Notes under the pieces: model-generated
What the model was told of the DNA's origin: nothing
The model's input: the letters and a program-made list of their open reading frames with translations, nothing else
Databases searched by the model: none
NCBI GenBank assembly: GCA_013821605.1
Contig: JACDGP010000009.1
Coordinates: forward strand, 1 to 64,000
DNA: 64,000 nucleotides
Direction: 5' to 3'
From: Herpetosiphonaceae bacterium
GTDB taxonomy: Bacteria; Chloroflexota; Chloroflexia; Chloroflexales; Kallotenuaceae
Position numbers and translations under genes: made by a program
Shown here: positions 1-9,095 of the stretch, piece by piece
How positions within the stretch are numbered: the stretch's first letter is position 1
How the letters are laid out: each line of letters opens with the position of its first letter

Positions 1-365
1 TGGCGGATAGTCACCTGGTCGGTCGCCATCACGGTCGCAAGATCAGGAATTGTGAGCGCTTCATGGTAGCGTAGGAGCACGAGCGTACGCTCGGCGGGAT
101 CAAGCTGTTGCAGCGCGGACAGGAGCATGGCATGCTTGCCCTCGGGAGCGAGGGGTCGCACCAAAAAACCACGGTGCAGATAATCGCCTATCACCTCAAC
201 CGCTATGCGCCAGAATAGGAGATTGTCGTTATGGCTAGGCTCAACGCGTAAACAGACCACATTTGCGGCCTGGGCTGCCAGGGCCGCGTCTCCCAGCATC
301 TGATAGGCAAAGCCGAGGATGCGTGCATAGCGTGTGGTTATGTCTGGTAATCGCCCCAAGCTCAT
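1..365 (-). CDS. Sigma-70/ECF-like protein, N-terminal part (runs off the window)
   Basis: An open frame starts at an ATG at 365 and stays open to the window edge, giving 121 codons. The first part looks like sigma region 2 (a [12 protein letters not shown] stretch followed by alanine-rich helix). The second part looks like sigma region 4: [18 protein letters not shown], then a helix-turn-helix-like [15 protein letters not shown]. The segment between them is short, as in ECF sigma factors, but region 2 lacks the usual acidic core-binding signature, so it could be a sigma-like regulator rather than an active factor. It is divergent from the glycosyltransferase at 461. The C-terminus is outside the window. 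Seen: the open frame and HTH-like pattern. Inferred: function. Confidence 0.6.
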   Translation of the reverse strand, partial: MSLGRLPDITTRYARILGFAYQMLGDAALAAQAANVVCLRVEPSHNDNLLFWRIAVEVIGDYLHRGFLVRPLAPEGKHAMLLSALQQLDPAERTLVLLRYHEALTIPDLATVMATDQVTIR

Positions 366-435
366 GTGTTCAATTGTACCGCAATGACTACTCAACGTCA
401 GCAGCCTTGCTGCAAGTCACAGCAATATCCCATGG

Positions 436-456
436 TATCATGGCGGCACGAGGAGG
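436..456 (+). promoter_or_regulatory. Extended -10 promoter and strong RBS of the GT2 gene
   Basis: TG-G-TATCAT (TATCAT at 436-441) forms an extended -10 box. A perfect AGGAGG follows at 451-456, four bases before the ATG at 461. This RBS rules out the longer frame upstream, which would run through the promoter. Confidence 0.5.
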
Positions 457-460
457 CATT

Positions 461-1249
461 ATGCTACTGTCAGTGATTATTCCGTGCTATAACGAAGGAA
501 AGACGATCCACGAAGTATTGCGCGTGGTGCGGGCCACCACGCTCGATAAAGAAATTATTGTCGTTGATGATCACTCCCAGGATGACTCGTACTTGGTCGT
601 GCAGCGCGAGGCCGAGCATGACGACCGGCTGCACGTCGTGCGCCACCAACGTAACATAGGCAAGGGCGCGGCGATTCGCACCGGCCTACGTCAGGCACAG
701 GGTGATATTGTGCTCATTCAAGATGCCGATCTTGAATATGATCCCACCGATTATTATGAACTCGTCCGCCCGATCATCGAAGGCAAGGTCGATATCGTCT
801 TCGGCTCGCGCTTCCAAGGCCGGCATACCGGCATGTACTTCTGGAACGCACTCGGCAATCACTGCCTGACCTTTTTAACCAACCTCTTGTATAACGCCTG
901 GATCTCGGATATGGAAACCTGCTATAAAGTCATGCGCACCGACATCATGCGCTCGCTTGACTTGCAAAGCCGGGATTTCCGCATCGAGCCCGAGATCGCG
1001 GCCAAAGTATTGCAGCAGGGACATCGTGTTTTGGAAGTGCCGGTCTCGTACTTTGGTCGGACCTATGAGCAGGGTAAGAAAATTCGTAAAAGCGATGGTC
1101 TCAAAGCCATCGGCACGTTACTGCGCTGCCGGCAATGGCATGGTGCAGCCCCCGAGCTCCGGCCAATAAGCCGGACCACCGTTCGCGCTGCTCTTGATGC
1201 AATTGCGGATGCTGCCCGGCAGCGCTCGCTTAGCCGCGCTACCGTTTAA
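461..1249 (+). CDS. GT2 family glycosyltransferase (polyprenyl-phosphate sugar transferase type)
   Basis: 262 aa. The protein has the GT-A fold of the DPM1-like branch of family 2: an N-terminal [15 protein letters not shown] at 34-39 and the metal/nucleotide-sugar DAD motif at 88-90. The [10 protein letters not shown] stretch is typical of dolichyl/undecaprenyl-phosphate mannose or glucose synthases. These enzymes move a sugar from UDP or GDP to polyprenyl phosphate on the cytoplasmic face for cell-envelope glycans. No C-terminal membrane segments are visible, so it is a soluble or peripheral form. The start is set by AGGAGG at 451. It runs ahead of pepF (35 bp gap) but shares no obvious job with it. 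The sugar donor cannot be read from the sequence. Confidence 0.85.
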   Translation: MLLSVIIPCYNEGKTIHEVLRVVRATTLDKEIIVVDDHSQDDSYLVVQREAEHDDRLHVVRHQRNIGKGAAIRTGLRQAQGDIVLIQDADLEYDPTDYYELVRPIIEGKVDIVFGSRFQGRHTGMYFWNALGNHCLTFLTNLLYNAWISDMETCYKVMRTDIMRSLDLQSRDFRIEPEIAAKVLQQGHRVLEVPVSYFGRTYEQGKKIRKSDGLKAIGTLLRCRQWHGAAPELRPISRTTVRAALDAIADAARQRSLSRATV

Positions 1250-1284
1250 CCACGACCTTCCCAATTTGGGAGAAAGGATAGCCC

Positions 1285-3096
1285 ATGGCCGTTGCTGCCG
1301 CATTGCCCCGCCGTGATGAACTCGCGCAGGAGCAAACCTGGAATCTTCAAAGTATCTATGCTGATAATGACCAATGGGAAGCTGATTTCCAGGAGGTTGC
1401 GGCATTGCTGCCCGATCTCGCAGCGTTGGCCGGCACATTAGCCGCGAGTGGCGCGGCGCTCCTGCACGGTTTGCAGCTGCGCGATGCTGCCGACCTCATT
1501 TTGGGCCGGCTGCATGCCTATGCTCATATGCGCCGTGACGAAAACACTGCCGACCCATTTTACCAGGCCTTCGATGAACGCTGCACATCGCTGTGGGCAC
1601 GTATGGCTGCGGCCACCGCCTTTTTTGCGCCAGAAGTGCTCCAAATCGACGATGCCATGTTTGAACGATTTATGCAGACCACGGATGGCTTGGCGATCTA
1701 CCGCTTTTATCTCGAAGATCTCCGCCGGCAGCGTGATCACGTTCGCTCCACAGAGGTTGAAGCAGTGCTAGCCCAGGCCAGCGAGGCCACCCGTGCACCC
1801 AATACCATCTTTAGCATGCTGAACGATGCCGACCTGAAGTTTCCCACGATCAAGGATGAAGAAGGCAACCCGGTCGAACTAACCAAGGGCCGCTATATTC
1901 TGTTCCTCGAATCGAAAGATCGACGGGTGCGCCATGATGCGTTCGAAGGGGTCTATGGTAGCTATACTGCTTTGCGTAATACCATAGGTGCTACCCTCTC
2001 CGGCTCCATTCGTCGCGACATCTTCGATGCCCAGGTGCACGGCTACGGCTCTTCGGTGGAAGCAGCCCTCGATCCCGACGCCATTCCGCTGGCGGTGTAC
2101 CACAACCTTGTCGACACGGTCAACCGCAACCTCGATCTGTTGCATCGCTATACGCGCATTCGCAAGACAACTCTGGGCCTTGACCAGCTCCACATGTATG
2201 ATATGTACGTGCCGCTCACTCCCGGCAAAGCGCGCCGGGTCGACTACGACGAAGCGCGCGTAACGGTGCAGGCGGCTCTGACACCCCTAGGAGTTGAGTA
2301 TGGCGCAATCCTCCACAACGGGTTGTACCGTGACCGGTGGGTTGATGTGCCAGAAAATCAAGGCAAACGGGGGGGTGCCTATAGCTCTGGCTCCTACGCG
2401 ACGCAACCGTTCATTTTGATGAACTGGCAGGATAGCATCAACAGTATGTACACCCTGGCGCATGAGTTGGGCCACTCGATGCACTCCTTTTATACCCGCA
2501 AAGCTCAGCCCTATGTCTACGGCAGTTACACCATCTTTGTCGCGGAAGTTGCATCGACCTGCAACGAGGCTTTATTAACCGCTCATTTGCTCGCCACGAC
2601 GACGGATCGTGATCTCAAATTGGAAATCCTCAACCAGCAGATCGACGAATTCCGTGGCACGCTCTTCCGCCAAACGATGTTCGCCGAGTTCGAGCTTGAA
2701 ACGCACCGGCGCGCCGAAGCGGGTGAAGCTCTGACGACCGAATTGTTAAGCGAGATTTATCGCGAACTGGTCACTCGCTATCAAGGGCCGGATGTCGTGA
2801 TCGATGACCAGATCGCCCTCGAATGGGCCCGCATTCCGCATTTCTATAACGCCTTTTACGTGTACAAATACGCGACTGGTATCGCTGCAGCGACTGCTCT
2901 GTCACGCCAGATTTTGGATGAAGGTCAACCGGCGGTTGATCGCTATCTGCACTTTCTCCAGGGCGGTAGCTCACAAACGTCGATCGATCTGCTACGCGGT
3001 GCGGGGGTAGATATGACGACGCCGACCCCGGTTGAGCAGGCCCTGCAAGGCTTTGGTGAACTTTTAGACCAGTTCGAGGGGCTATTGAAGCGTTAA
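1285..3096 (+). CDS. pepF: Oligoendopeptidase F (M3 family metallopeptidase)
   Basis: 603 aa, the normal size for PepF. The zinc site is HELGHSMHSF at about 393-402, with the third ligand Glu in EVASTCNE about 25 residues later. The GSYATQPFILMNW segment upstream and the long helical N-terminus match the M3B oligoendopeptidase F group. It cuts short peptides of roughly 7-17 residues in the cytoplasm and has no signal peptide. GAGAAAGG lies 13-20 bp before the ATG. Chloroflexota commonly carry this enzyme. The assignment is firm; the physiological substrate is unknown. Confidence 0.95.
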   Translation: MAVAAALPRRDELAQEQTWNLQSIYADNDQWEADFQEVAALLPDLAALAGTLAASGAALLHGLQLRDAADLILGRLHAYAHMRRDENTADPFYQAFDERCTSLWARMAAATAFFAPEVLQIDDAMFERFMQTTDGLAIYRFYLEDLRRQRDHVRSTEVEAVLAQASEATRAPNTIFSMLNDADLKFPTIKDEEGNPVELTKGRYILFLESKDRRVRHDAFEGVYGSYTALRNTIGATLSGSIRRDIFDAQVHGYGSSVEAALDPDAIPLAVYHNLVDTVNRNLDLLHRYTRIRKTTLGLDQLHMYDMYVPLTPGKARRVDYDEARVTVQAALTPLGVEYGAILHNGLYRDRWVDVPENQGKRGGAYSSGSYATQPFILMNWQDSINSMYTLAHELGHSMHSFYTRKAQPYVYGSYTIFVAEVASTCNEALLTAHLLATTTDRDLKLEILNQQIDEFRGTLFRQTMFAEFELETHRRAEAGEALTTELLSEIYRELVTRYQGPDVVIDDQIALEWARIPHFYNAFYVYKYATGIAAATALSRQILDEGQPAVDRYLHFLQGGSSQTSIDLLRGAGVDMTTPTPVEQALQGFGELLDQFEGLLKR

Positions 3097-3172
3097 TCCA
3101 CACCAGAAAACAACTGACGGATCGAGGCTCGGTGGTGAAGGACCGGCCTCGATCTGTTCCCGTTAAGCAACT

Positions 3173-4945
3173 TCAGGCAAATGCCCGCTCGTCATACATT
3201 TGTACCTCATGCTGCCGCCAGCGCATCACGAGCTTGACCCCTTGGATAATGACAAAGCCGAGCGGTGGACCAAAGACGATCAGCGCTCGGTAGCGCTCCA
3301 GCAGCGTTGGCTCCGGCATAACGGGAAACATCGGGTACAGCAAAAGCACCAGCAGCGACAAGAGCAGGGCCCCACGTCCTGCCACGCGCCAGTCGAGCAG
3401 CGCCGCCAGAGCTACGAACCAGGTCGCATACCATGGCCAGACCCAGACTGCCGTTAGCGTGGCATACGTAAACAGGATCCAGGCGCTCGCCAGCAACATC
3501 GTCCGTAGATTACGCGTCAGCAGCACACCCGCAACACAAACCAGCCCAAATACAACCAACCCCAGCTGGCGTACCCGATCTTGTACCCCTTGCTGGAGAC
3601 CGATCACCTGATCACGGAGCTGCTTCTGCTCGCGTATATACTGGTTAAAGCGCTTTTCTTGTTGTGCCTGCCAATTACCCTGCTGAGTATCATCGTTGAT
3701 TGAGTTGCCGAATGCTGAAACGGTTGGACCCATATCAATGATCGCAGGGTTAGGCCATTTCCCAAGCTGGTACATCAGGCGACCATACTCGCTGGCCACC
3801 ATATCTCCGAGTGAGTTGATCAGACGCTTTTGCGGGGGCGCGTCAAATAAGACCCGCAGCGTATAGCGACCCCCTGGTTGATCCCAGCCACCACTTGCTT
3901 CCCAATACGGCGCGTATAAGACGACGCACAAGGTAGCGAACACCAGCGTTGACACCAGCGCATAGCGCACGCGCTGCCCCCAGTTCCGGCCCTGCCACAA
4001 CAGCAGAATGCTATACAGTCCCACCAGCGGCAGCGCGATCCATTTCGTGAGCACGGCCAGCGTGAGAGCTACCACGGCAGCAGGCCAATAACCGCGCAGG
4101 TGCAAGAGGATGGCGACGAGGATCAGGGTAATCATCAGCACATCGTTATGGCCGTTGCTGGCGAACTCGGTCAAGGCGAGCGGATTCAGGAGATAGAGAG
4201 CCGTCCCCCAGGCACGTTGCTCCGGTCGCCAGTAGCACAAAATGCGCCAAAGTAGCACGCCATTCAGCAAATGTAGACCAAGGGCCAGCAGCTTATAGGC
4301 CAGCACATAGGTGGCAACATGCGGTAGCGTGGCTTCAACGAGGGCCGTAACCACCATCGATAGATAGATCCAGGTTGGACCATACACCGATGGCACATTG
4401 ATCCAACCAATGAAGTGGAAATATGGATCCAATGGAAAGGCGGCCGGCGGATCAATGAAAGGATTGGCCCCATAAATTGCGGCAATGCGGCCAAAGCTGA
4501 TATAACTATACACATCACCCGACAGCAAGTTGGGCACCAGCAGCAAGGGTACGCTAAATAATCCGGCGAGTCCCAATAATACCCGTAAGCGTAGGCTTGG
4601 TGTAGCCCGGATGCGCCGTAGTAACGCAATAAAGGCTACCGCCATCACGAGCCAAGCTGCAATCTGGAGTGCGGGATGATGTGCCGCCAACTGCGAACGG
4701 CGCGCGGCAAAGACTTCGTCTGCTGAGAAAAAGATGCGGTAAAACCAACTCCAATACCCAGGGAACAGGTCAAGCACCTGCCCTGGGGCCCAGCCGACCG
4801 AGTGCAAGTGCAGCACCAGAAACCAACTTAGGTAGCCGAGGAAGTTCAGACCGGCAGCCGCAGCTAACAGCCAATTAGAGCGCTGCACCAGGACGGTCCC
4901 ATGCTGGCGAATACGCAACGTTCGAATATTCTCTCTCAAGGCCAC
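3173..4945 (-). CDS. GT-C type integral membrane glycosyltransferase (polyprenol-phosphate-mannose dependent type)
   Basis: About 590 aa from a GTG at 4945. An in-frame TTG at 4939 is a possible alternative, and the open frame extends far upstream through the promoter. There are about 10-12 hydrophobic segments. A NGHND motif near residue 263 in an extracytoplasmic loop, preceded by LLNPLALTEFAS, is characteristic of GT-C enzymes of the GT87/DUF2029/MptB kind, which use polyprenyl-phosphate mannose. The long loop around 410-460 is hydrophilic (QQEKRFNQYIREQKQL). The GT2 enzyme at 461 could supply a lipid-linked sugar donor, which is inference. A -10 box TATAAT sits at 4973-4978, about 28 bp ahead of the GTG. 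Confidence 0.75.
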   Translation of the reverse strand: MALRENIRTLRIRQHGTVLVQRSNWLLAAAAGLNFLGYLSWFLVLHLHSVGWAPGQVLDLFPGYWSWFYRIFFSADEVFAARRSQLAAHHPALQIAAWLVMAVAFIALLRRIRATPSLRLRVLLGLAGLFSVPLLLVPNLLSGDVYSYISFGRIAAIYGANPFIDPPAAFPLDPYFHFIGWINVPSVYGPTWIYLSMVVTALVEATLPHVATYVLAYKLLALGLHLLNGVLLWRILCYWRPEQRAWGTALYLLNPLALTEFASNGHNDVLMITLILVAILLHLRGYWPAAVVALTLAVLTKWIALPLVGLYSILLLWQGRNWGQRVRYALVSTLVFATLCVVLYAPYWEASGGWDQPGGRYTLRVLFDAPPQKRLINSLGDMVASEYGRLMYQLGKWPNPAIIDMGPTVSAFGNSINDDTQQGNWQAQQEKRFNQYIREQKQLRDQVIGLQQGVQDRVRQLGLVVFGLVCVAGVLLTRNLRTMLLASAWILFTYATLTAVWVWPWYATWFVALAALLDWRVAGRGALLLSLLVLLLYPMFPVMPEPTLLERYRALIVFGPPLGFVIIQGVKLVMRWRQHEVQMYDERAFA

Positions 4946-4972
4946 ACAACCTCTGTATAACACGAGCGCGGA

Positions 4973-4978
4973 ATTATA
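4973..4978 (-). promoter_or_regulatory. -10 box for the GT-C gene
   Basis: TATAAT read on the minus strand, within GGTATAAT. The expected transcription start is near 4966, giving a leader of about 20 nt that contains AGAGG before the GTG at 4945. Confidence 0.5.
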
Positions 4979-5119
4979 CCATTGCTGATTCAGGTAGCCT
5001 GCCCTCATGCGAGCAGCCGCTGCAGCAAGCACCGTACCGGCATATCCATGCATGCTTCGGTATTGCCTAACCGTTTGCCGGTATGCTATGCTCCTGCCAA
5101 CCACTCTATAGAGGATTGC

Positions 5120-6268
5120 ATGTACGGACGTAAGCTCGATCCACAACCACTGACCGGCGGCACCACGGTGCGTGACCTCGTTGACAATCACTTTTTCGCC
5201 TATAACTCGGCGCGCTTACGTGAGGCCTGCCAACTGCTGAGCAAGCGCATCCTCGAATCGGAAGCGACCGTGGGCGTGACGCTATCAGGGGCTCTAACGC
5301 CCACGGGCTTAGGCTATTCCGCCATGGTACCGTTAATTGATGCAGGACACGTCGATTGGATCGTGTCGACCGGCGCGAATCTGTACCATGATATCCACCG
5401 GTCACTTGGCTTTGAGCTCTTTGGAAGCTCGCCCTATGTTAACGACCTCGAACTGCGGGAAGGGCACATCATCCGCATCTATGACATCTTGTTCGACCAG
5501 GACGTGCTGCTGAAGTCTGATGCCTTTTTACGCCAGGTCTTGCAATCACCTGAGTTCCAGCGCCGCATGAGCACCGCCGAGTTGCACTACAACCTGGGGA
5601 AGTATGTCAGGGCCCGTGAGCAGGCGCTCGGCATGCACTACCGCTCGATGATCGGTGCAGCCTATGAAGCCGGCGTGCCAATCTATACCTCGTCGCCCGG
5701 CGACTCAACGATCGGGATGAATGTGGCTGCGATGGCTTTGGGCGGCTCGCAGCTCCAGTTCGATGTCGAAGCCGATGTCAACGAGACCACCGCCATTGTG
5801 CATGCCGCCAAGCAAGCAGGACAGCAATCGGCGGTCGTGATCTTCGGTGGTGGCTCACCCAAGAACTTTATTTTGCAAACAGAGCCCCAGATTCAAGAGA
5901 TCATGGGTATTCCCGAAAAGGGCCACGACTACTTTATTCAGATCACCGATGCTCGCGTCGATACCGGCGGTCTCTCGGGTGCGACGCCAAGCGAGGCGAT
6001 GACCTGGGGCAAAGTCGATCCAGAGCAGCTCCCCGATACCATCGTTTGCTATACCGACTCGACGATTGCCATGCCCATCATGGTCGCCTACATTCTGGAC
6101 GGCTGTGCAGCGCGGCCCTTGAAGCGGCTCTACGACCGGCGCCCGCAGATGCTTGAAGCATTGCGTCAGGCCTATCTGCAGCACGCGCCCATAGACGAGC
6201 CGTTGGAGCATACGCCCGGCAGCGGCGGGACTGCCGTCGGACGCGGTACACCTCATCCAGAAGGCTAG
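5120..6268 (+). CDS. Deoxyhypusine synthase family protein
   Basis: 382 aa from an ATG at 5120 with GAGG five bases upstream and a TATGCT -10 about 25 bp upstream. It has the NAD-binding deoxyhypusine synthase fold: VGVTLSGALTPTGLG near the N-terminus, VSTGANLYHD, SPGDSTIGMN and FGGGSPKNF. SGATPSEAMTWGK places a lysine at 298 where eukaryotic DHS has its catalytic lysine (the WGK motif). In eukaryotes and archaea the enzyme moves the butylamine of spermidine to eIF5A. Bacterial homologues usually act on small polyamines or have unknown targets. No eIF5A gene is visible here. Family firm, reaction open. Confidence 0.85.
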   Translation: MYGRKLDPQPLTGGTTVRDLVDNHFFAYNSARLREACQLLSKRILESEATVGVTLSGALTPTGLGYSAMVPLIDAGHVDWIVSTGANLYHDIHRSLGFELFGSSPYVNDLELREGHIIRIYDILFDQDVLLKSDAFLRQVLQSPEFQRRMSTAELHYNLGKYVRAREQALGMHYRSMIGAAYEAGVPIYTSSPGDSTIGMNVAAMALGGSQLQFDVEADVNETTAIVHAAKQAGQQSAVVIFGGGSPKNFILQTEPQIQEIMGIPEKGHDYFIQITDARVDTGGLSGATPSEAMTWGKVDPEQLPDTIVCYTDSTIAMPIMVAYILDGCAARPLKRLYDRRPQMLEALRQAYLQHAPIDEPLEHTPGSGGTAVGRGTPHPEG

Positions 6269-6368
6269 CCAAGTCAACTCTGAAGATCAACGTCGCACGA
6301 ATGCGACGAACAACCGATGGTCTGCTCCTGCACCAAGCTTAGTTTCCGGCTCCGTAAGCGCTAAGGCC

Positions 6369-7538
6369 TTAAGGAGTAGCGGTCACCGCTATAGGCATAG
6401 TTGCCGTGGGCGAAACAATCCTGAGCATGGAGGTAGGGGAAGCGCTAGCCGTTGGTTTGGAGGTAGGGGAAGCGCTCGTCGTAGCCTTCGTCGGTGTTGG
6501 TGGAGCAGCGGTTGGGGCGGTGGTAGGCGTAGCAAGTGGACGGGTTGGTGATGGTGAAGGCGGCGGTGAGGTCGCTGTCGGCGCAACCGTCGGCGGCACA
6601 GTTGCCGTCGGCGGCGCAGTGGTTGGTGGAGGTACCGTCGGTGGTGGTGCCGTCGGCGGTGGTATAGTTGGTGTTGCTGGTACCGGGCTCGGCAGCACCG
6701 TTGGTCGTGGAGTGGAGGTCCGCGATGGCGCCACTGTTGATGACGGAACGGCCGTCGTTGAGGTTGGGGGTGCTGATGTCACGGTTGGGGGCTGAACAGT
6801 CACCGTAGGTATGGCAAGCGTCGCGGTTATGGCAGGCGTTGTTAACGTGGCTGTCGGTGTAACCACCATAGTTGGGCTTGGTGTATAGGTAGGCGGAACC
6901 GGTGAAGGTGATGGAAGCGCTGTCGGCGGCAGAATGACGCGGATCGGTGTAGCCGTCGTAGTAGGGCTAATGGGTGACGAGGTCGGGACGGCCGTCGTTG
7001 GAGCGCTTGCCGAAGCGGTGAGCGCAGCGGTCAGGGAAGGCGTGATAGGGAAGACAGTCGGTGGAGCTGCAACGACCGGTACGGTGGAGGCCGGACTGGG
7101 TGACAAGGTCGCGATAGGTTCGGTCGTCATGCTCGTTGCAGTACGCGGGGTCGGCTGTAGGCCACCATTCACAGTCGGTCCGCCACCACGCTGGCTGCGT
7201 GTATAGGCAACACCAATCCCAATCCACACCAGTACAATCAATGACAGTAGGCCGATGATCGCATAGATAAAGGTACGATCACGAGGTGCGACCGCTGCAA
7301 GACCACGTGTTTGCTGCGGAATCGTGATCGCAGGCCCCTCGGGGATCGAGGCGACCCACTGCCCTGTGTATAATGGGCAGGAAACGTGATTCGCGCTCAA
7401 GCAAAAGTTTTGCTGATCAACGGGAATCACCACCGATTCGCCATTGCGAAAGCAGCGATGTTCGGGAGTCGACGCAGCAAAACGGATTGCCCGGTTCTGC
7501 CGCAGCCCAAGATAGGGACAATGCGTCGGGTGGCTCAC
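6369..7538 (-). CDS. Single-pass membrane protein with Cys-motif N-terminus and Pro/Thr/Ser-rich exterior
   Basis: 389 aa. The N-terminal ~60 residues carry a cysteine pattern: CPYLGL at 7, HRCF at 29, FCLSANHVSCPLY at 46-54. This is plausibly a small zinc- or disulfide-stabilised domain. One membrane helix follows at about 90-112. The remaining ~270 residues are almost entirely Pro, Thr, Ser, Ala and Val in PTxTP-type repeats, as in glycosylated surface stalks. The N-terminal domain is therefore probably cytoplasmic and the stalk outside. I recall similar CPYLGL N-termini in Chloroflexota proteins, but cannot verify it here. The valine/glycine-rich open frames on the other strand come from the biased composition and are not genes. 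Confidence 0.75.
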   Translation of the reverse strand: MSHPTHCPYLGLRQNRAIRFAASTPEHRCFRNGESVVIPVDQQNFCLSANHVSCPLYTGQWVASIPEGPAITIPQQTRGLAAVAPRDRTFIYAIIGLLSLIVLVWIGIGVAYTRSQRGGGPTVNGGLQPTPRTATSMTTEPIATLSPSPASTVPVVAAPPTVFPITPSLTAALTASASAPTTAVPTSSPISPTTTATPIRVILPPTALPSPSPVPPTYTPSPTMVVTPTATLTTPAITATLAIPTVTVQPPTVTSAPPTSTTAVPSSTVAPSRTSTPRPTVLPSPVPATPTIPPPTAPPPTVPPPTTAPPTATVPPTVAPTATSPPPSPSPTRPLATPTTAPTAAPPTPTKATTSASPTSKPTASASPTSMLRIVSPTATMPIAVTATP

Positions 7539-7662
7539 GTAGCTCTCAAAGCTTGTCCGATTGAGTTAACGCGTTTAGAATGCAGCATTCTCGCTGCGAT
7601 CTTGTGTACACCATAAGTATAGAGGAGCGACGTAGCAACGTCAATCTCGCAAGGTTACAACA

Positions 7663-8391
7663 ATGCGCATCGTGCTGGTCTCAGACATCCATTCCAACGC
7701 AGTCGCTTTAGACGCCGTTCTCGCTGCTGCACCGCAGTATGATCAACTCTGGTGCATCGGTGATACGATCGGCTATGGTCCACAGCCCAACCTCTGCCTC
7801 GCTCGCATGAGCACGCTGGCGACGCATGCCTTAACCGGGAATCACGACTTGGCGTGCCTAGGCCTTGTATCACTCGCCCAATTTAACCCGGTCGCTCGCA
7901 CAGCCAATCAATGGAACAACGAACAACTCGAACCTGAGATGCGTGAGTGGCTCCAAGCTCGACCGGCCCGTCAGGATTTGCCTGACGTCACGCTCGCACA
8001 TGCGAGCCCCCGCGATCCGATCTGGGAATATATTCTAGACGTCGAAACCGCCGACGCCAACCTCGATCACTTCACGGCGCCCCTGTGTATCGTGGGTCAT
8101 TCGCATGTACCGTTGATCTTCGCGCACCACGCTGAGGGCAACGAGGAGTTCCGCCACGTTGAATCCGGTCAGTCAGTCCAGCTCAAGCCTACAACCCGCT
8201 ATATCTTTAATCCGGGCAGCGTTGGCCAACCACGTGACAATGATCCGCGAGCAGCTTATGCTGTGTGGGACACCGAGTCCAATACCCTGCGCTTGAATCG
8301 CGTGCCTTACGATATCAGTGCAACGCAGAAAATGATCCGGGATGCCAAGCTACCAGCAGTGCTCGCTGACCGGCTGGCCGTTGGTCGCTAA
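7663..8391 (+). CDS. Calcineurin-like metallophosphoesterase (YfcE/DUF2437 type)
   Basis: 242 aa. The dimetal motifs are in order: SDIHSN (D8, H10), GDTIGYGP (D34), GNHD (60-63) and VGHSHVPLI about two-thirds along. The C-terminus has the short NPGSVGQPRDNDPRAAYAVW block of the YfcE/phosphodiesterase subgroup. It probably hydrolyses a phosphodiester or phosphomonoester in the cytoplasm; the substrate cannot be read. It is convergent with the Uma2 gene, only 9 bp away. The start ATG follows an AAGGTT stretch and is the first in frame. Confidence 0.88.
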   Translation: MRIVLVSDIHSNAVALDAVLAAAPQYDQLWCIGDTIGYGPQPNLCLARMSTLATHALTGNHDLACLGLVSLAQFNPVARTANQWNNEQLEPEMREWLQARPARQDLPDVTLAHASPRDPIWEYILDVETADANLDHFTAPLCIVGHSHVPLIFAHHAEGNEEFRHVESGQSVQLKPTTRYIFNPGSVGQPRDNDPRAAYAVWDTESNTLRLNRVPYDISATQKMIRDAKLPAVLADRLAVGR

Positions 8392-8400
8392 AGCAGGCAG

Positions 8401-8946
8401 CTAGGCAAAGAGATCAGCAACGGCACAAGCAAAGCCGGGCAAGACCTCGGAATTGGTCAATGTACTGTGCTCACCATATTGCGTCGCAGTTCCATCCGGC
8501 AGATATGCGATGACCTCCCGGCTTGGCGGATACACAACCCATACCAGGCGCGCACCGGCCTGCAGATACTGCCTTATCTTCTCGCGCACCGCCATTGCAC
8601 TGTCACCCGGCGAGACCACTTCCACCGCCAAATCAGGTGCACCTTCCCAATAACTGCGCGGCTGGCCCACTGCCTGGATCCGCGCAGCACTGATATACAA
8701 TACGTCCGGTGCAAACAAGATATCAGGGTTGCGCGCTACCAGACAACCTGTTTCGGTTCCAACGTAGCCGCCCGGACCGGCTTTTGCCCAAGGCGCAATT
8801 GCCACAAGCAAATTTGCTACGACCGCTCCATGGGGCCAACCTACCGGACTCATCTCGACCAACTGCCCATTATAGATTTCACGTTGCTCGTCCTCCGGCA
8901 GGAGTGCCATTTCTTCTGCAGTAATCAGCTTTGTTGCAGTCGCCAT
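8401..8946 (-). CDS. Uma2 family (DUF820) predicted endonuclease-like protein
   Basis: 181 aa, typical for the family. It shows EEMALLPEDEQREIYNGQL at the N-terminus, PHGAVVANL, the central PDLAVEVVSPGD with the PD-(D/E)XK-type acidic residues, and KIRQYLQAGARLVWVVYP. Uma2 proteins are very numerous in Cyanobacteria and Chloroflexota, usually as stand-alone genes. Their role is not established; nuclease activity is predicted from the fold. There is no partner gene, and the gene stands alone between convergent and divergent neighbours. Confidence 0.88.
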   Translation of the reverse strand: MATATKLITAEEMALLPEDEQREIYNGQLVEMSPVGWPHGAVVANLLVAIAPWAKAGPGGYVGTETGCLVARNPDILFAPDVLYISAARIQAVGQPRSYWEGAPDLAVEVVSPGDSAMAVREKIRQYLQAGARLVWVVYPPSREVIAYLPDGTATQYGEHSTLTNSEVLPGFACAVADLFA

Positions 8947-9056
8947 AATTATTCCTTGTCGTCCCTACCCAACATATTGTATCGCACTACGCTCCGCAGC
9001 TTATGGCTCGATTATGCGCCATCCGTAAAGAATAAAAACAGCTTAATTGGGATAAA

Positions 9057-9095
9057 TTGACCTTTCACAAGCACTATGTTAAACTAGTGCTTGTG
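9057..9095 (+). promoter_or_regulatory. suf operon promoter with overlapping perfect palindrome (probable SufR operator)
   Basis: TTGACC at 9057-9062 and TAAACT at 9080-9085, 17 bp apart, form a promoter. Two 11-bp arms, CACAAGCACTA (9066-9076) and TAGTGCTTGTG (9085-9095), are perfect reverse complements with an 8-bp spacer. They cover the spacer, the -10 box and the start site. A repressor bound here would block RNA polymerase. SufR autoregulation is known for the family in cyanobacteria and actinobacteria; that SufR binds this sequence is inference. Confidence 0.75.

Noticed and set aside
4982-5119. Longer N-terminus of the deoxyhypusine-synthase-like gene
   Set aside because: The extra 46 residues overlap the promoter and have no RBS; the ATG at 5120 has GAGG upstream and fits the family start.
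6406-6795. Plus-strand frame of 129 codons, nearly all Gly/Val/Ala
   Set aside because: It is the reverse strand of the Pro/Thr-rich stalk of the minus-strand membrane protein; low complexity and no RBS.
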